Shown here in pieces: positions 34,616 through 45,839 of a DNA stretch of 64,000 bases (position 1 is its first letter; each line of letters opens with the position of its first letter). The DNA is from Lutraria lutraria (taxonomy: Eukaryota; Mollusca; Bivalvia; Venerida; Mactridae): contig OZ026833.1 in assembly GCA_964023205.1 (NCBI GenBank), positions 33,630,830 through 33,694,829 of the forward strand. The letters are read 5' to 3'. Below the pieces are notes generated by a model. The model did no database searches. It saw only the letters and a list, made by a program, of their open reading frames with translations, and was not told the origin of the DNA. A program made the position numbers and the translations under genes.

Positions 34616-35221
34616 GTCATCTATAATCAATGTCTTTAATTTCTTATATTCCTGGATTATTCGTTTGTGCTGGATGATATTGATAGTAACTTAGCATCAC
34701 TCGTCATTTCTGTACCTCGTGTTCTGTGATAGTTCAGGCTGATTTTGTGTGTTGCAGGTCGCGATCGACAGAATTGACGATTTTTTGGTGGGAAAAGATT
34801 AAATATCTGCCTCATTGTTTAGAATGGACTGAATGTTTACTGGTTATGTGAAGCGAGCATTTCTTAACACAGTTTGGTGGCAACGAGTTCTCATGAATGT
34901 GAATTATTAACAAAGGGAAGTTATGCTACGTATACGTCACCATGTGTCCTCACATCTCTATGGATGTTAAACACGCAGATTTAGCTACTTGTCAATTTGC
35001 ACAATGATAATATTGATTATTTAGTTGTTAACAGTGCACAAGCGTACACAGTAAATCATATGTGTACATACATTCAAATCGTAATAACCCAGGCTACTGA
35101 CGTCATGTATAACATTTAATAATTCAAAAATAATTAAAACAAATTTCACATGACAAAAAGCAGTAGTTGTTATATATACCATATTATATCAGAAATGCAT
35201 ATGTTACTAAAAGGATTGTAC

Positions 35222-35425
35222 ATAACCCGGCGATCAGGTTTCGATCCCTGGTCGAGGCAGGTCGATCATAGCCTTCTATGAAAATTTGACAACAATGTCG
35301 ATGTTCCGCCACATGAGGAAAAGTTGCCGGTTTCTTGTGGAAGTTAATACTGATTCGAATACCGTCCGTATATAACTGAACAATTCTTGAAAAACGGCAT
35401 TAAACCAAAGTAAATAAGAAAATAA
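35222..35425 (+). mobile_element. SINE fragment
   Basis: A B-box-like GGTTTCGATCCCTGGTCG is followed by a body and a tail with CGGCATTAAACCAAAGTAAA, similar to other SINE tails here. The A-box half is degraded. Confidence 0.55.
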
Positions 35426-36134
35426 AGAATATGTTGATACAAATTTAAGGTTGAAAGTAGGTTTAGCTGTTATTTAAACTGTCTAAAAACCCAAATAAAA
35501 AGAAAATAAAGACTATTGTGATGCAAAAATATACTGCAAAAGTACGTATAAATTAATACATGTATATCAAAACAAACGAAGCAGCGTGGTGTATAAAATG
35601 TGTAAATGTATAAGTCCATAGTTGTGCTGTTGACAGTTCGTAACATCCCCATACAGTTCCTCTTCTTCAGTCTATTTTCTTTTACCGATCCTGATAATCA
35701 TTACCAACATTGTACACCCACGCCATACACGTAGAGCATAAATTGCTAACTAACCAATCCTCACGAAACAAAGGCAAAAGGACCAGTCGTTTTAAGTATG
35801 AACATGGTCCGATGTCATAAATTTCAGCCGTAATCAAGTTTTTGTGTTATATCCCATTTGGGACCTGTACATATGCTTATCAGATGTGCAAGTACATATT
35901 TTGATTGAAAGTTCTAGTTTTCCGTTGACACATCGAACCTCTTTGATTCATCATGGGTCAGTATGTATCCACAGTGTTCTTATTGTGCTATCAAATCAAT
36001 CGCTTGTCTCGTATCTTTGAATTGGTGAGCCAGCGAACACTTTATAATAAGACAATGTATGATATTTCTCTTGGATGGTTCCAGTCATCATGATAAGTAG
36101 ATATATTAGAAATTATATGCCCATATTCAACCAG

Positions 36135-39100
36135 TTATATGGACATGCAAATAACCAAGATGAGCATAGTTATTGTAGACAGTAGCCTTATAGATCCGTT
36201 ACTTTCCAATGCAATAGGACAATGACAAGACACTGGCATTTGGCCACAGTAATTGGCCAGTGGATGCTCCGAATTCGCTTTTGGGCAATCTTCGAATGCT
36301 TTTTGAACACACTTCATAGTTGTATCGTACAATCTAAAACAAACAGAAAACACCAATACGTATAATGACGCGCCTTGCACGTTTACCATATTTTAAAGAG
36401 TAAAGCACACGAATACATCTATTATTTCTTCAGTGTCGTGCGTACCAATAAGAGTCCTCGTCTTTCACAGTAAGTCTGTGCTATTTAGGTCACGCTACCT
36501 ATAATCATTTAAATAATTATCAAACCCGATATTTAAACCACCAAATGTAATTAAAGACCAGAAATAAAATACTATTCACGAATAGAATACTATTCACGCT
36601 TTAGATACAACAATCGCTTACCTACAAATATCCGCCACGGAAACATCAGAGCCATTTTTTATTAAATCAACATGTTGGTTGAACACATTATCGTGGTTAT
36701 GAAGGCACTTGCTGTTTTCTCTTTGTCTACGTGATGTCTCACAATAAATGTCTTTCTCTATAAAACACCAAAATCAATAATTGTATGTTGTCTAAAAGAA
36801 AGTTCGTAGATAATCGCACAGTCATTTGTTGTAAAAAGCTCCAAGAGGGAGAAGCGTTGAGAAGTTCGTTTTGTCATCGCATAAGTTGCTCTCTGTTATG
36901 TTGTGCTCTGGTGTTGCAGGTGCCATAACAGCACCACTCAAACATTTTATCTCGTCGATGAAAAAGAAGAGTTGTCAATTTAGAATTACTAGATTTTTTC
37001 CAAAGCCTAGACCTCATCTTAATTGATTTTAATTATGATAAATGTAATGCCAGGGTATATCATGAATATAATGATTTGTTTATGTACAATTACAAATACT
37101 TAGGTCTTTTTAAAAAATGCAATAGCGTTTTAGTAACTTGGTCATAGATTTTGAATTTAGCCAAATGTGTTCATACAATATTGATAAAATCAATATGCAG
37201 TAAAAAAAAACACCTAAAAACCGGACTACCTGCATGAAAACCGAAATTCCCAGAAAATCGGACAAAGTTCCAATGTTTAAAAAATCTGTAAATATCGGAA
37301 TTCTCAGAAAATCGCACGTTTGGCCAAGTCCGGAAGGGGTCCGGTTTAGAGGGGATTTTACTGTATATGAAGGAAACTCCCCTGCGTGACTTTTCATCTG
37401 GAAAGCATTGTTATGAGTTTCTTGAGTCAAGTCCCTTTACTAATTGAACTCTACTCTCCTAAAGATTAAATATCAAGTAAGATATCACTAATGTCTTCAC
37501 TTACTTAAACGTAGCTATATACAGTAGTTTGAATATAAGATTCGGGGGGGGGGATACTTACTTCTTTCTTCTTGGACACGGCACCTGAATCTCTCGTATT
37601 GTATTTGCCTGTCGATTTTAAAATCTTTATTGTACCAAATGTCAGCATGATGTACCGAAGTTTCTGTTTCCAATAAAAAGCACGTTTTCTTCATATCGAC
37701 CACATTTCTGCAAGATACAAATATTTATTTATTGTCGGTTCATAATATAAAAACAAACAATAGCTTAGGTAATAGATTTTAGCGACATATAGTGTAATTT
37801 AAGGTAACAAAAAAGCTTGAAGTTATTTTGTTTGCTTGTTTATATCGAGTTTTACGCCCCTTTTCAACAGTGTGAGTCATATGAGGCGGACAGTTCACCT
37901 AAGCATCGTTCCTGGGAAGAACCAGTTCTAGACTCCCATCCTCCGTAAGCAACTGCCTACTTTCTAACGTAAAGAGACTTGGCCGGTAGCGGGCTCGAAC
38001 CCACGACCTTCTATCAGTGAGAGGTTACAGCGATTTGAAGTCAGCGACCTTAACCGCTTGACCATGGTAGCTTTAAACTGTATAAAACCAATCAAAATTC
38101 AAGCAAGTATTCATTCAGTTCTGTCATTAATTGCCAGAAAATAATGGGGAAAACACGCAAAAGACAAACACAAGCACGCGCAAACGAACATGCGCATGCG
38201 CAACAGAAAACAATCATACTTACAAACATTCTTGATACGTGTAGTCTCGTTTATTTGGATGAAACAGTTGCTCCATTTTCTTGCATTTACTCGTTCGAGA
38301 TGTCGATAGACTGAAAAAAATCAAAGTACTGAATCTGAGGGCAACAGACGTCATTATGCTTTAAATACGAAGAGGTGTTGTGATACCAGAGACATAGTCT
38401 CTGGTGATACTAAAGCGACATGATGGTCGCCGCTACTCACTTTTACATTTTCTACATTCAGCAATTTGGCCTAGGGAACAGAAGAACTTTCTGATTTTCT
38501 ATCTTCAGAGTAAAATATCTACGTTTACAGTACATAATTTGGTCTACGAAACTGGAGATCGTGAAACATTTTAATTTTGTTAGTTGATATTACTTTTTAC
38601 TCTGAAGGTATTGTGGGAACCATATTAATATTTTGATATAAACTGTATATTAAGTCTAATGACTGCCGTAAAAATGGCAATAGTTTATTTTAATTATACA
38701 TCTCATGGACTGTGCACTGTATAAATATACGAATACAAGTTCTAACATTTATCTCCCTTCAACTGTTACACGACGGATTATAATTCGGCAAATATCTCTG
38801 TTGATTCGCCCATGACATAGATCTCAGGTTCAGTTCATCAATGGGCTTGGAAAGAACATTCACAATACCTTATTTACATACACTAAAGGAACATTATCAT
38901 TTATCATATAATGAAAGTTTAATCCGATCTTTTATTTATTTATTTATTTCACTTACAACGGTGGTAAACATAAAATTGGAATGGGACAAGCATTTCGCTG
39001 TTTCCAAAAATCACTAGGTAAGTCTGTAGACTAGGGAATATTTTAAAGGTGTACTTACTATTTTGTACATTTACTTGCCATGTAGGACTCTGACAACTTC

Positions 39101-42100
39101 GACCAGAAATACTGAACATTGGGCGAACACTGTTTACTCTTCAAAAAACTTATGGTGCATTTAGATATAGTGTCTGTTGTGCTGAAAAACAATATCTCAC
39201 GAATAAGAACTTGGAAATCATGTATAAAGGCGATGTAGGCGGTAACATGATTGTTTGTAGGGATTTATTTGTTCTGTTTTCTTTGCAGTTCTGTGTGTGC
39301 TGATGTTTTCAGTGTTATTTTTTGTAACCATGTGTAAATGTGGAAGTAGATGTGGTAATGCGAATTTGATTTGCAATACTAGTAAGGATAAGGGTTTCTT
39401 CTTCCATGTAGTTTGTGGTCGAACTAATAAGTATTAAGAATGTAAATCAAACTAACGGCTGGCGCGAAAGAGTGGGCAAGACAAGATTACGAACAGAGAC
39501 AATTAGTAGATAAACTCAAGGAAAAGAGAAGAATAAGATACTTATTGAACAGTATTACGAGCTGAGATGGACCTAGAGAAATTTGTACATGGTTGTTTGA
39601 ATAAGATAAGAGATGAGGATTGGACGGTGGGAAAATGGCTTCAGGCAAATTTGGCGCGCTGAGAAGTAGACATTGACGCGGGCTGATAATGAATAAGGCG
39701 TGAAAGGGGTGTGAAAATGTTGTATTTGAACTCGTTATTTCCCGATACCAATCAGAGGAAAATGGAAATACAACGTAGTGGAGAATATAGGTAATGAATA
39801 ACTAGGGGGGGATAGAGAACATAAAGCTATATAATTATGTGAGATGAACGCGAAGAAGGAAGAAGGCGGAAGATGATGGGAATGATGAGATTAAACATGT
39901 AATTCGACCACCAATACTTTGCTTAATATAATATTACATAATATATTTAGTCATACAGGTACCTACTTGCACGCTTTGGCCTCATTAATACTGTCAGTAA
40001 TCTTCATCCTTTCTGCCATCATTGTTGTACAAAAGTTGGCATCTTTTGGTTTTATACACTTTGTTATATCGGCTGCATCTATAAATATTACATTTGTACA
40101 AACATTTGTTTTGGGCGTATCACAATGTATATCGTGTCTTTACGAACATTCCAGGCATAAAATTATCATGCTTATACATATGAAAAGAACTATCAACATA
40201 TGTTGATCTGTTAAAGTGTAATTAATTTATTAGCATTATGTTCAGTCCAGGCAATAATACATTTTGCCTTAAGGCATCGTCAAATGGAATTATACTTGAA
40301 CGGTTAGACCTTACATATTAATCAATCAAACGTTGACCAGTTTTATAAAGCGTCTTATTAAATAACTATTCTCGTTGTAACTTGTTTACTGCCCGTCGTA
40401 ATAATGGAGTGGCATTTCAAATAAGCGGGCTAATATCTATTATATCACTTTCCAGCCCGGGGCCGAAAAGTGATATAGATATTGGCCCGCATTTTAAGTA
40501 ATCTGATTGACTGCTAGAGCAGGGCCAAAAAGTGATATAGATTTTAGCTGAAATGGCGGCCATCTTGTATAAGCAATTTGCTACTCATGTGGTTTCAAAA
40601 CATTTAAAATGAAACTGATTCAGATAATAAAGTTATTTAATAAAATTGTCAATAAATTAGTGATTTGATATAGGCCCTGTTATTTATCCTCGGGACAGTC
40701 GTATTTGGCCTTCGGCCTTGGGCCAATACGACTGCCCTCTGACAAATAAAAGGGCCTATATCAAATCACTAATTTACTAACATATAATATTGTAGTGTGG
40801 TTATTTTTCTTCTTGGTCTATCGACTGTTTTTTATAATATTTCAGATATATACCGGCAGGCAGCTAAGTCTTTTGCGGGTATTCTCTACCGTACTAACGC
40901 GTACTAATGCTAAACGATTGACCTTAGACACATTGGCATCAACCAAATGACTATTACAGAAAACATGTGGATGGTCAAGTGTTCGAACTACCTACTGAGC
41001 TAAATGGTTGACTGATCAAAACACTAGTAGTAGCACTACTTGACTCTCAAACTGATACTTACTGTCATATGTTCCGCAGATATAATTCAAGGCATAAACG
41101 AATTTCTTCTTGCTGAATGTGTGACGTAAGAATCCCCATTTATCTTGGTTTAGATGATGCTCAACACAGTGACCAAACACAGCATGCTTACTAAAAGAAG
41201 GACATCAATTAAAGATATAACTATATATATTTTTCAGGGAAATATATGAGCTGATAATGTGGTTCATTCATTGAAAATAAAGAGGGTCGGTGGTTATATC
41301 AGGTTATATCATATGTATACACCTGGGGATTTTCCTCTACAGTAAAAGCCGAGAAAGTCGCCAACTGAAATTTGTTGTTGGTGCGACGTTAAGGACATAT
41401 CTGACAGTATTCACATAGACATATAGGTATCATAGACATATAGGTATCATAGACATATAGGTATCATAGACATATAGGTATCATAGACATATAGGTATCA
41501 TAGACATATACATATAGGTATCATAGACACAGACATATAGGTATCATACACATGTAGGTATCATACACATAAAGGTATCATAGTTATAGGCATATAGGTT
41601 TCATAGACATATAGGTATCATAGAAATATAGGTATCATATACATATAGGTATCACAGACACAGACATATAGGTATCATAGACATATAGGTATCATATACA
41701 TATAGGTATCATAGACATAGACATATAGGTATCATAGACATATAGGTATCATAGACATATAGGTATCATAGACATAAAGGTATCATAGACATATAGGTAT
41801 CATAGACATATAGGCATCATAGACACATACATATAGGTATCATAGACATATAGGTATCATAGACACAGACATATAGGTATCATAGACACAGACATTATAG
41901 GTATCATAGACATATAGGTATCATAGACATATAGGTATCATAGACACAGACATATAGGTATCATAGACATATAGGTATCATAGACATATACATATAGGTA
42001 TCATAGACATATAGGTATCATAGACACAGACATATAGGTATCATAGACATATAGGTATCATAGACATATAGGTATCATCGACATAGACATATAGGTATCA

Positions 42101-43305
42101 TAGACACAGACATATAGGTATCATAAACATGTAGGTATCATACACATATAGGTATCATTGTTATAGACATATAGGTATCATAGACATATAGGTATCATAG
42201 ACATATAGGTATCATATACATATAGGTATCATAAACACAGACATATAGGTATCATAGACATAGACATACAGGTATCATAGATATATAGGTATCATATACA
42301 TATAGGTATCATAGACATAGACATATAGGTATCATAGACATATAGGTATCCTATACATATAGGTATCATAGACATATAGGTATCATAGACATAAAGGTAT
42401 CATAGACATAGACATATAGGTATCATAGACACAGACATATAGGTATCATAAACATGTAGGTATCATACACATATAGGTATCATTGTTATAGACATATAGG
42501 TATCATAGACATATAGGTATCATAGACATATAGGTATCATATACATATAGGTATCATAAACACAGACATATAGGTATCATAGACATAGACATACAGGTAT
42601 CATAGACATATAGGTATCATAGACATATAGGTGTCATAGACATATAGGTATCATAGACATATAGGTATCATATACATATAGGTATCATAGACATATAGGT
42701 ATCATAGACATAGATATATAGGTATCATAGACATATAGGTATCATAGACGTATAGGTATCATAGACATAGACATATAAGTATCATAGACATATAGATATC
42801 ATAGACATAATAGGCAGAATGAAAACGTTCAAATATTTTTTTTGCATGATCATAGCATATGATAATAGAAACATTCTATGCGAAATTTATGGCGGTGCTC
42901 GTATATGTCTATGTGAAAATGTCAGATATGTCCTTAAACACCAGTGTTAACAGAACTTCTTCTATGCAAAATAATTTATTCCTATGACCCGTACGGGCTT
43001 ACTTAAAACACGTGACACGTTCAAAATGTTCATAATAAGTGATTGCGCGTCTATTAAGATACATTCTCTACTGACACGGCGCCTGGTTGTATACCTTCAA
43101 TGTTTGTGTTATATCTTAATATACGAAACATTACCATACCTACATATAGACACAACATCCGTGACGTTATGCGTGTCCTTACATTTGCAGATTGGTTCAA
43201 ATTTAGAGCGAATGAGTTCGTCTTTGCAAAACGTACTTGAAAAAATACCAGGTAGATCATAGTCTGCTAAGGTATCTGATGATACAACACCCATTATTTG
43301 AGCAT
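36135..43305 (-). CDS. Multi-exon Cys-rich secreted, probably GPI-anchored or membrane-tethered protein; gene model incomplete
   Basis: Four minus-strand exons join with good GT-AG sites and matching phases: 38310-38224, 37707-37562, 36757-36622 and 36333-36135 (stop). The joined protein has regularly spaced cysteines (SKCKKMEQLF, YQECL, KKTCFLLE, DICRLYDTTMKCVQKAFEDC, NYCGQMPVSCHC). It ends in a hydrophobic tail (LLSTITMLILVICMSI), as expected for a GPI signal or a membrane anchor. Probable further upstream exons are 39129-39059, 41190-41063 and 43305-43183, each with good donors (GTAAGT or GTAAGG) and Cys-containing translations. Their phases do not all connect, so at least one or two exons and the signal-peptide exon are missing. 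The pattern resembles the Cys-repeat (DUF19/T20D4.11-like) domains common in molluscs; this is tentative and no function can be given. Confidence 0.6.
37198..37363. mobile_element. 166-bp Tigger/pogo-like MITE
   Basis: The left end is CAGTAAAAAAAAACACC with AACCGGAC, and the inverted right end is GTCCGGTTTAGAGGGGATTT then TACTG, followed by TA. Short internal repeats (GAAATTCCCAGAAAATCG and GGAATTCTCAGAAAATCG) lie between. It sits in an intron of the Cys-rich gene. Confidence 0.7.
37840..38075 (-). mobile_element. tRNA-Leu-like SINE
   Basis: Read on the minus strand, the head is TGGTCAAGCGGTTAAGG (A box), a long variable-arm region and GGGTTCGAGCCCGCTACC (B box). A body follows, with a GGGGCGTAAAACTCGATATA tail. 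It is intronic in the Cys-rich gene. Confidence 0.75.
40425..40490. repeat. Short foldback repeat
   Basis: Arms CGGGCTAATATCTAT...ATCACTTT and AAAGTGATATAGATATTGGCCCG face each other around AGCCCGGGGC. A related AAAAGTGATATAGATTTTAG follows at about 40530-40549. Confidence 0.8.
40654..40775. repeat. 122-bp foldback repeat
   Basis: AAATTAGTGATTTGATATAG with GGCCC on the left is matched by its inverse on the right, and inner arms CAGTCGTATTTGGCC and CCAATACGACTG flank a loop of TTCGGCCTTGGG. The near-complete symmetry predicts a strong cruciform or hairpin. Confidence 0.85.
41320..41400 (+). mobile_element. SINE tail fragment
   Basis: TTTTCCTCTACAGTAAAAGC, GCCAACTGAAATTTGTTGTT and GGTGCGACGTTAAGG match the 3' body of the SINE at 33310-33545. 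The minisatellite starts directly after it. Confidence 0.6.
41414..42815. repeat. 17-bp minisatellite, roughly 75-80 units
   Basis: The unit CATAGACATATAGGTAT is repeated with variants that insert CATAGACACAGA or replace one or two bases (for example CATACACATGTAGGTAT). A longer block (around 42105-42300 and 42415-42610) repeats as a higher-order unit. There are no unique spacers, so it is not a CRISPR array. It lies between exons of the Cys-rich gene. Confidence 0.95.
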
Positions 43306-44045
43306 CTGAAAGAAAGTTTTATAATCAGATTGTAGCAGTTATTTACGAGGTTGCAAAGGGATTACCTTCCTACAAAAAATAAGATCCCACATACCTGATT
43401 AGTATACAGTACGCATGACAAAACTGTGTACTTGTAGAAGATGGTAAAGGCTAAAGACAAACATGTAACACAGATGAGTGACTGTAGAGAATCTGTCAAA
43501 ACATAAAGTGATGGGCTTAAAAATGTAGAAAGGAAAACAGAGAGACGCTCAGACCAATTAAAGGAATACAAAAGCAGGTAAGGCAAGTATGTAAACTATG
43601 AATATATACCCAAGGGAAAAGTCTTGACAGATTTTCGTGATAATTCTACAAACAGTAAAGCTACGTCTCTATAGTTTAGCTCACTTTTTATCGTCTTTGA
43701 TTGGAACCGGTTTAGAATGTCGTACTAAAATGACTCGCAGCTTCTTTTTTCCAATGGTACCATTTTTATTAGTGTTCGATAATAAACAAAACAGATATTG
43801 CATTTTGTGTAGACCGGTGGAGACAAAAGTCTATAAGTGTAGAATAAGAACAGAATTCCTAAGCAAATACATACAAAACATCACATCTTCCCCAATATAC
43901 TACCCTGCTCTACATCACAAAGCCCCAAGCCCACACAACTCACATGACTATACCGATGACTCAAGAGAGTTGTGACCACCTCGGGCTAAATTTGCAAAAC
44001 TAGTAATAATAAGTTTAAGAAATTAAAGATTTATGGTTACTTTTG

Positions 44046-45830
44046 ATACGATCACTTCTAACCTGAACACCTCTAATATGAACACGTCCAATACGTCCAT
44101 TTCTAATCTGAACACCTCTAATCTGAACACCTCTAATTTGAACACCTCTAATACGAACATCGCCATTATGAACACTTCTAATCTGAACACCTCTAATACG
44201 AACATCGCCATTATGAACACTTCTAATCTGAACACCTCCAATATGAACACTTCTAATCTGAACACCTCTAATACGAACATCGCCATTATGAACACTTCTA
44301 ATCTGAACACCTCCAATATGAACACTTCTAATCTGAACACCTCTAATACGAACATCGCCATTATGAACACTTCTAATCTGAACACCTCCAATATGAACAC
44401 TTCTAATCTGAACACCTCTAATACGAACATCGCCATTATGAACACCTCTTTTACGAACACCGCCATTATGAACACTTCTAATCTGAAAACCTCCAATTTG
44501 AACACCTCTAATACGAACATCGCCATTATGAACACTTCCAATCTGAACACCTTCAATACGAACATCGCCATTATGAACACTTCCAATCTGAACACCTTCA
44601 ATACGAACATCGCCTTTATGAACACTTCTAATCTGAACACCTCCAATATGAACACTTCCAATCTGAACACCTCTAATACGAACATCGCCATTATGAACAC
44701 TTCTAATCTGAAAACCTCCAATTTGAACACCTCTAATACGAACATCGCCATTATGAACACCTCTAATACGAACACCGCCATTATGAAAACTTCCAATTTG
44801 AACACCTCTAATACGAACATCGCCATTATGAACACCTCTAATACGAACACCGCCATTATGAACACTTCTAATCTGAAAACCTCCAATTTGAACACCTCTA
44901 ATACGAACATCGCCATAATGAACACCTCTAATACGAACACCGCCATTATGAACATTTCTTATCTGAACACCTCCAATTTGAACACCTCTAATACGAACAT
45001 CGCCATTATGAACACCTCTTATACGAACACCGCCATTATGAACACTTCTAATCTGAAAACTTCCAATTTGAACACCTCTAATACGAACATCGCCATTATG
45101 AACATTTCTTATCTGAACACCTCCAATTTGAACACCTCTTATACGAACAACTCCAATATGAACACCTCTAATCTGAACACCTCCAATATGAACACCTCTT
45201 ATTTGGACACCACTAGCCTGGACACCTCTAAAATGAACATCTCTAATATGAACAACTTTAACATTAACACCTCTTATTTTGAACACCACTAACTTGGACA
45301 CCTCTAATAAAAACATCTCTAATATGAACACCTCTTATTTGAACACCTTTAACCTGGACACCTCTAAAATGAACATCTCTAATATGAACACCTCTTATTT
45401 GAACACATCCTATAACCTGGACACCTCTAAAATGAACATCTCTAATATGAACAACTCTAACATGAACACCTCTTATTTGAACACCAATAACTTGGACACC
45501 TCTAATATAAACATCTCTAATATGAACATCTCTTATTTGAACACCTATAACCTGGACATCTTTAATGGGAACATCTTTTGTTAGAATCCCTCTACTTCTA
45601 ACACCTCTAACCTGTACATCTCTGCTCAGCACACATCTTATCAAAACCCTCCCCTCTGAAAACGATGAAAACCCGTCTAATCCCAACCTTTAATCCGAAC
45701 CTGAACCAATCGAAACCCGTTTCAGATCGGAACCCCCTATTCAGAACCCTTTTTATTTCATGTTCATCAGGTTTCAAAGACCATTTGATTACAAACCCTT
45801 TCTAATATGAACACAACATTACTCACAGCG
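44046..45830. repeat. 15-bp minisatellite, more than 100 units, open in several frames on both strands
   Basis: The core CTCTAATCTGAACAC varies in an ordered way (CTCTAATACGAACAT, CGCCATTATGAACAC, CTCCAATATGAACAC), giving higher-order blocks of 45-75 bp. Because 15 is a multiple of three, long ORFs appear: plus 44033-45292 (419 aa, SNLNT-type repeats), and minus 45331-44015 (438 aa, VQIRG-type repeats) and 44955-44023 (310 aa). It becomes degenerate after 45590. A single extra T near 45275 shifts the plus frame. No signal peptide, splice site or flanking domain supports a gene. Confidence 0.95.
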
Positions 45831-45839
45831 TCTATTTAG

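Larger units (their letters stand above)
39130..41062. other. Intron of the Cys-rich gene with two foldback repeats
   Basis: It holds two palindromes (40425-40490 and 40654-40775; listed separately). A plus-strand ORF at 39919-40206 encodes hydrophobic residues but has no family match that I recognise. A short minus exon needed to repair the reading phase was not found. Confidence 0.4.

Noticed and set aside
39919..40206. 95-aa hydrophobic plus-strand ORF
   Set aside because: Hydrophobic but with no recognisable family, splice context or conserved motif; AT-rich DNA often gives such ORFs.
41414..42815. CRISPR-like repeat array
   Set aside because: The 17-bp units abut with no unique spacers, and the window is animal DNA.
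43637..43975. 112-aa plus-strand ORF
   Set aside because: No domain, lies next to the minisatellite, and has no splice or promoter support.
44015..45331. 438-aa and 310-aa minus-strand ORFs in the 15-bp array
   Set aside because: Any stop-free 15-bp unit gives long ORFs. In the 438-aa minus frame the common base differences change residues, unlike the plus frame.
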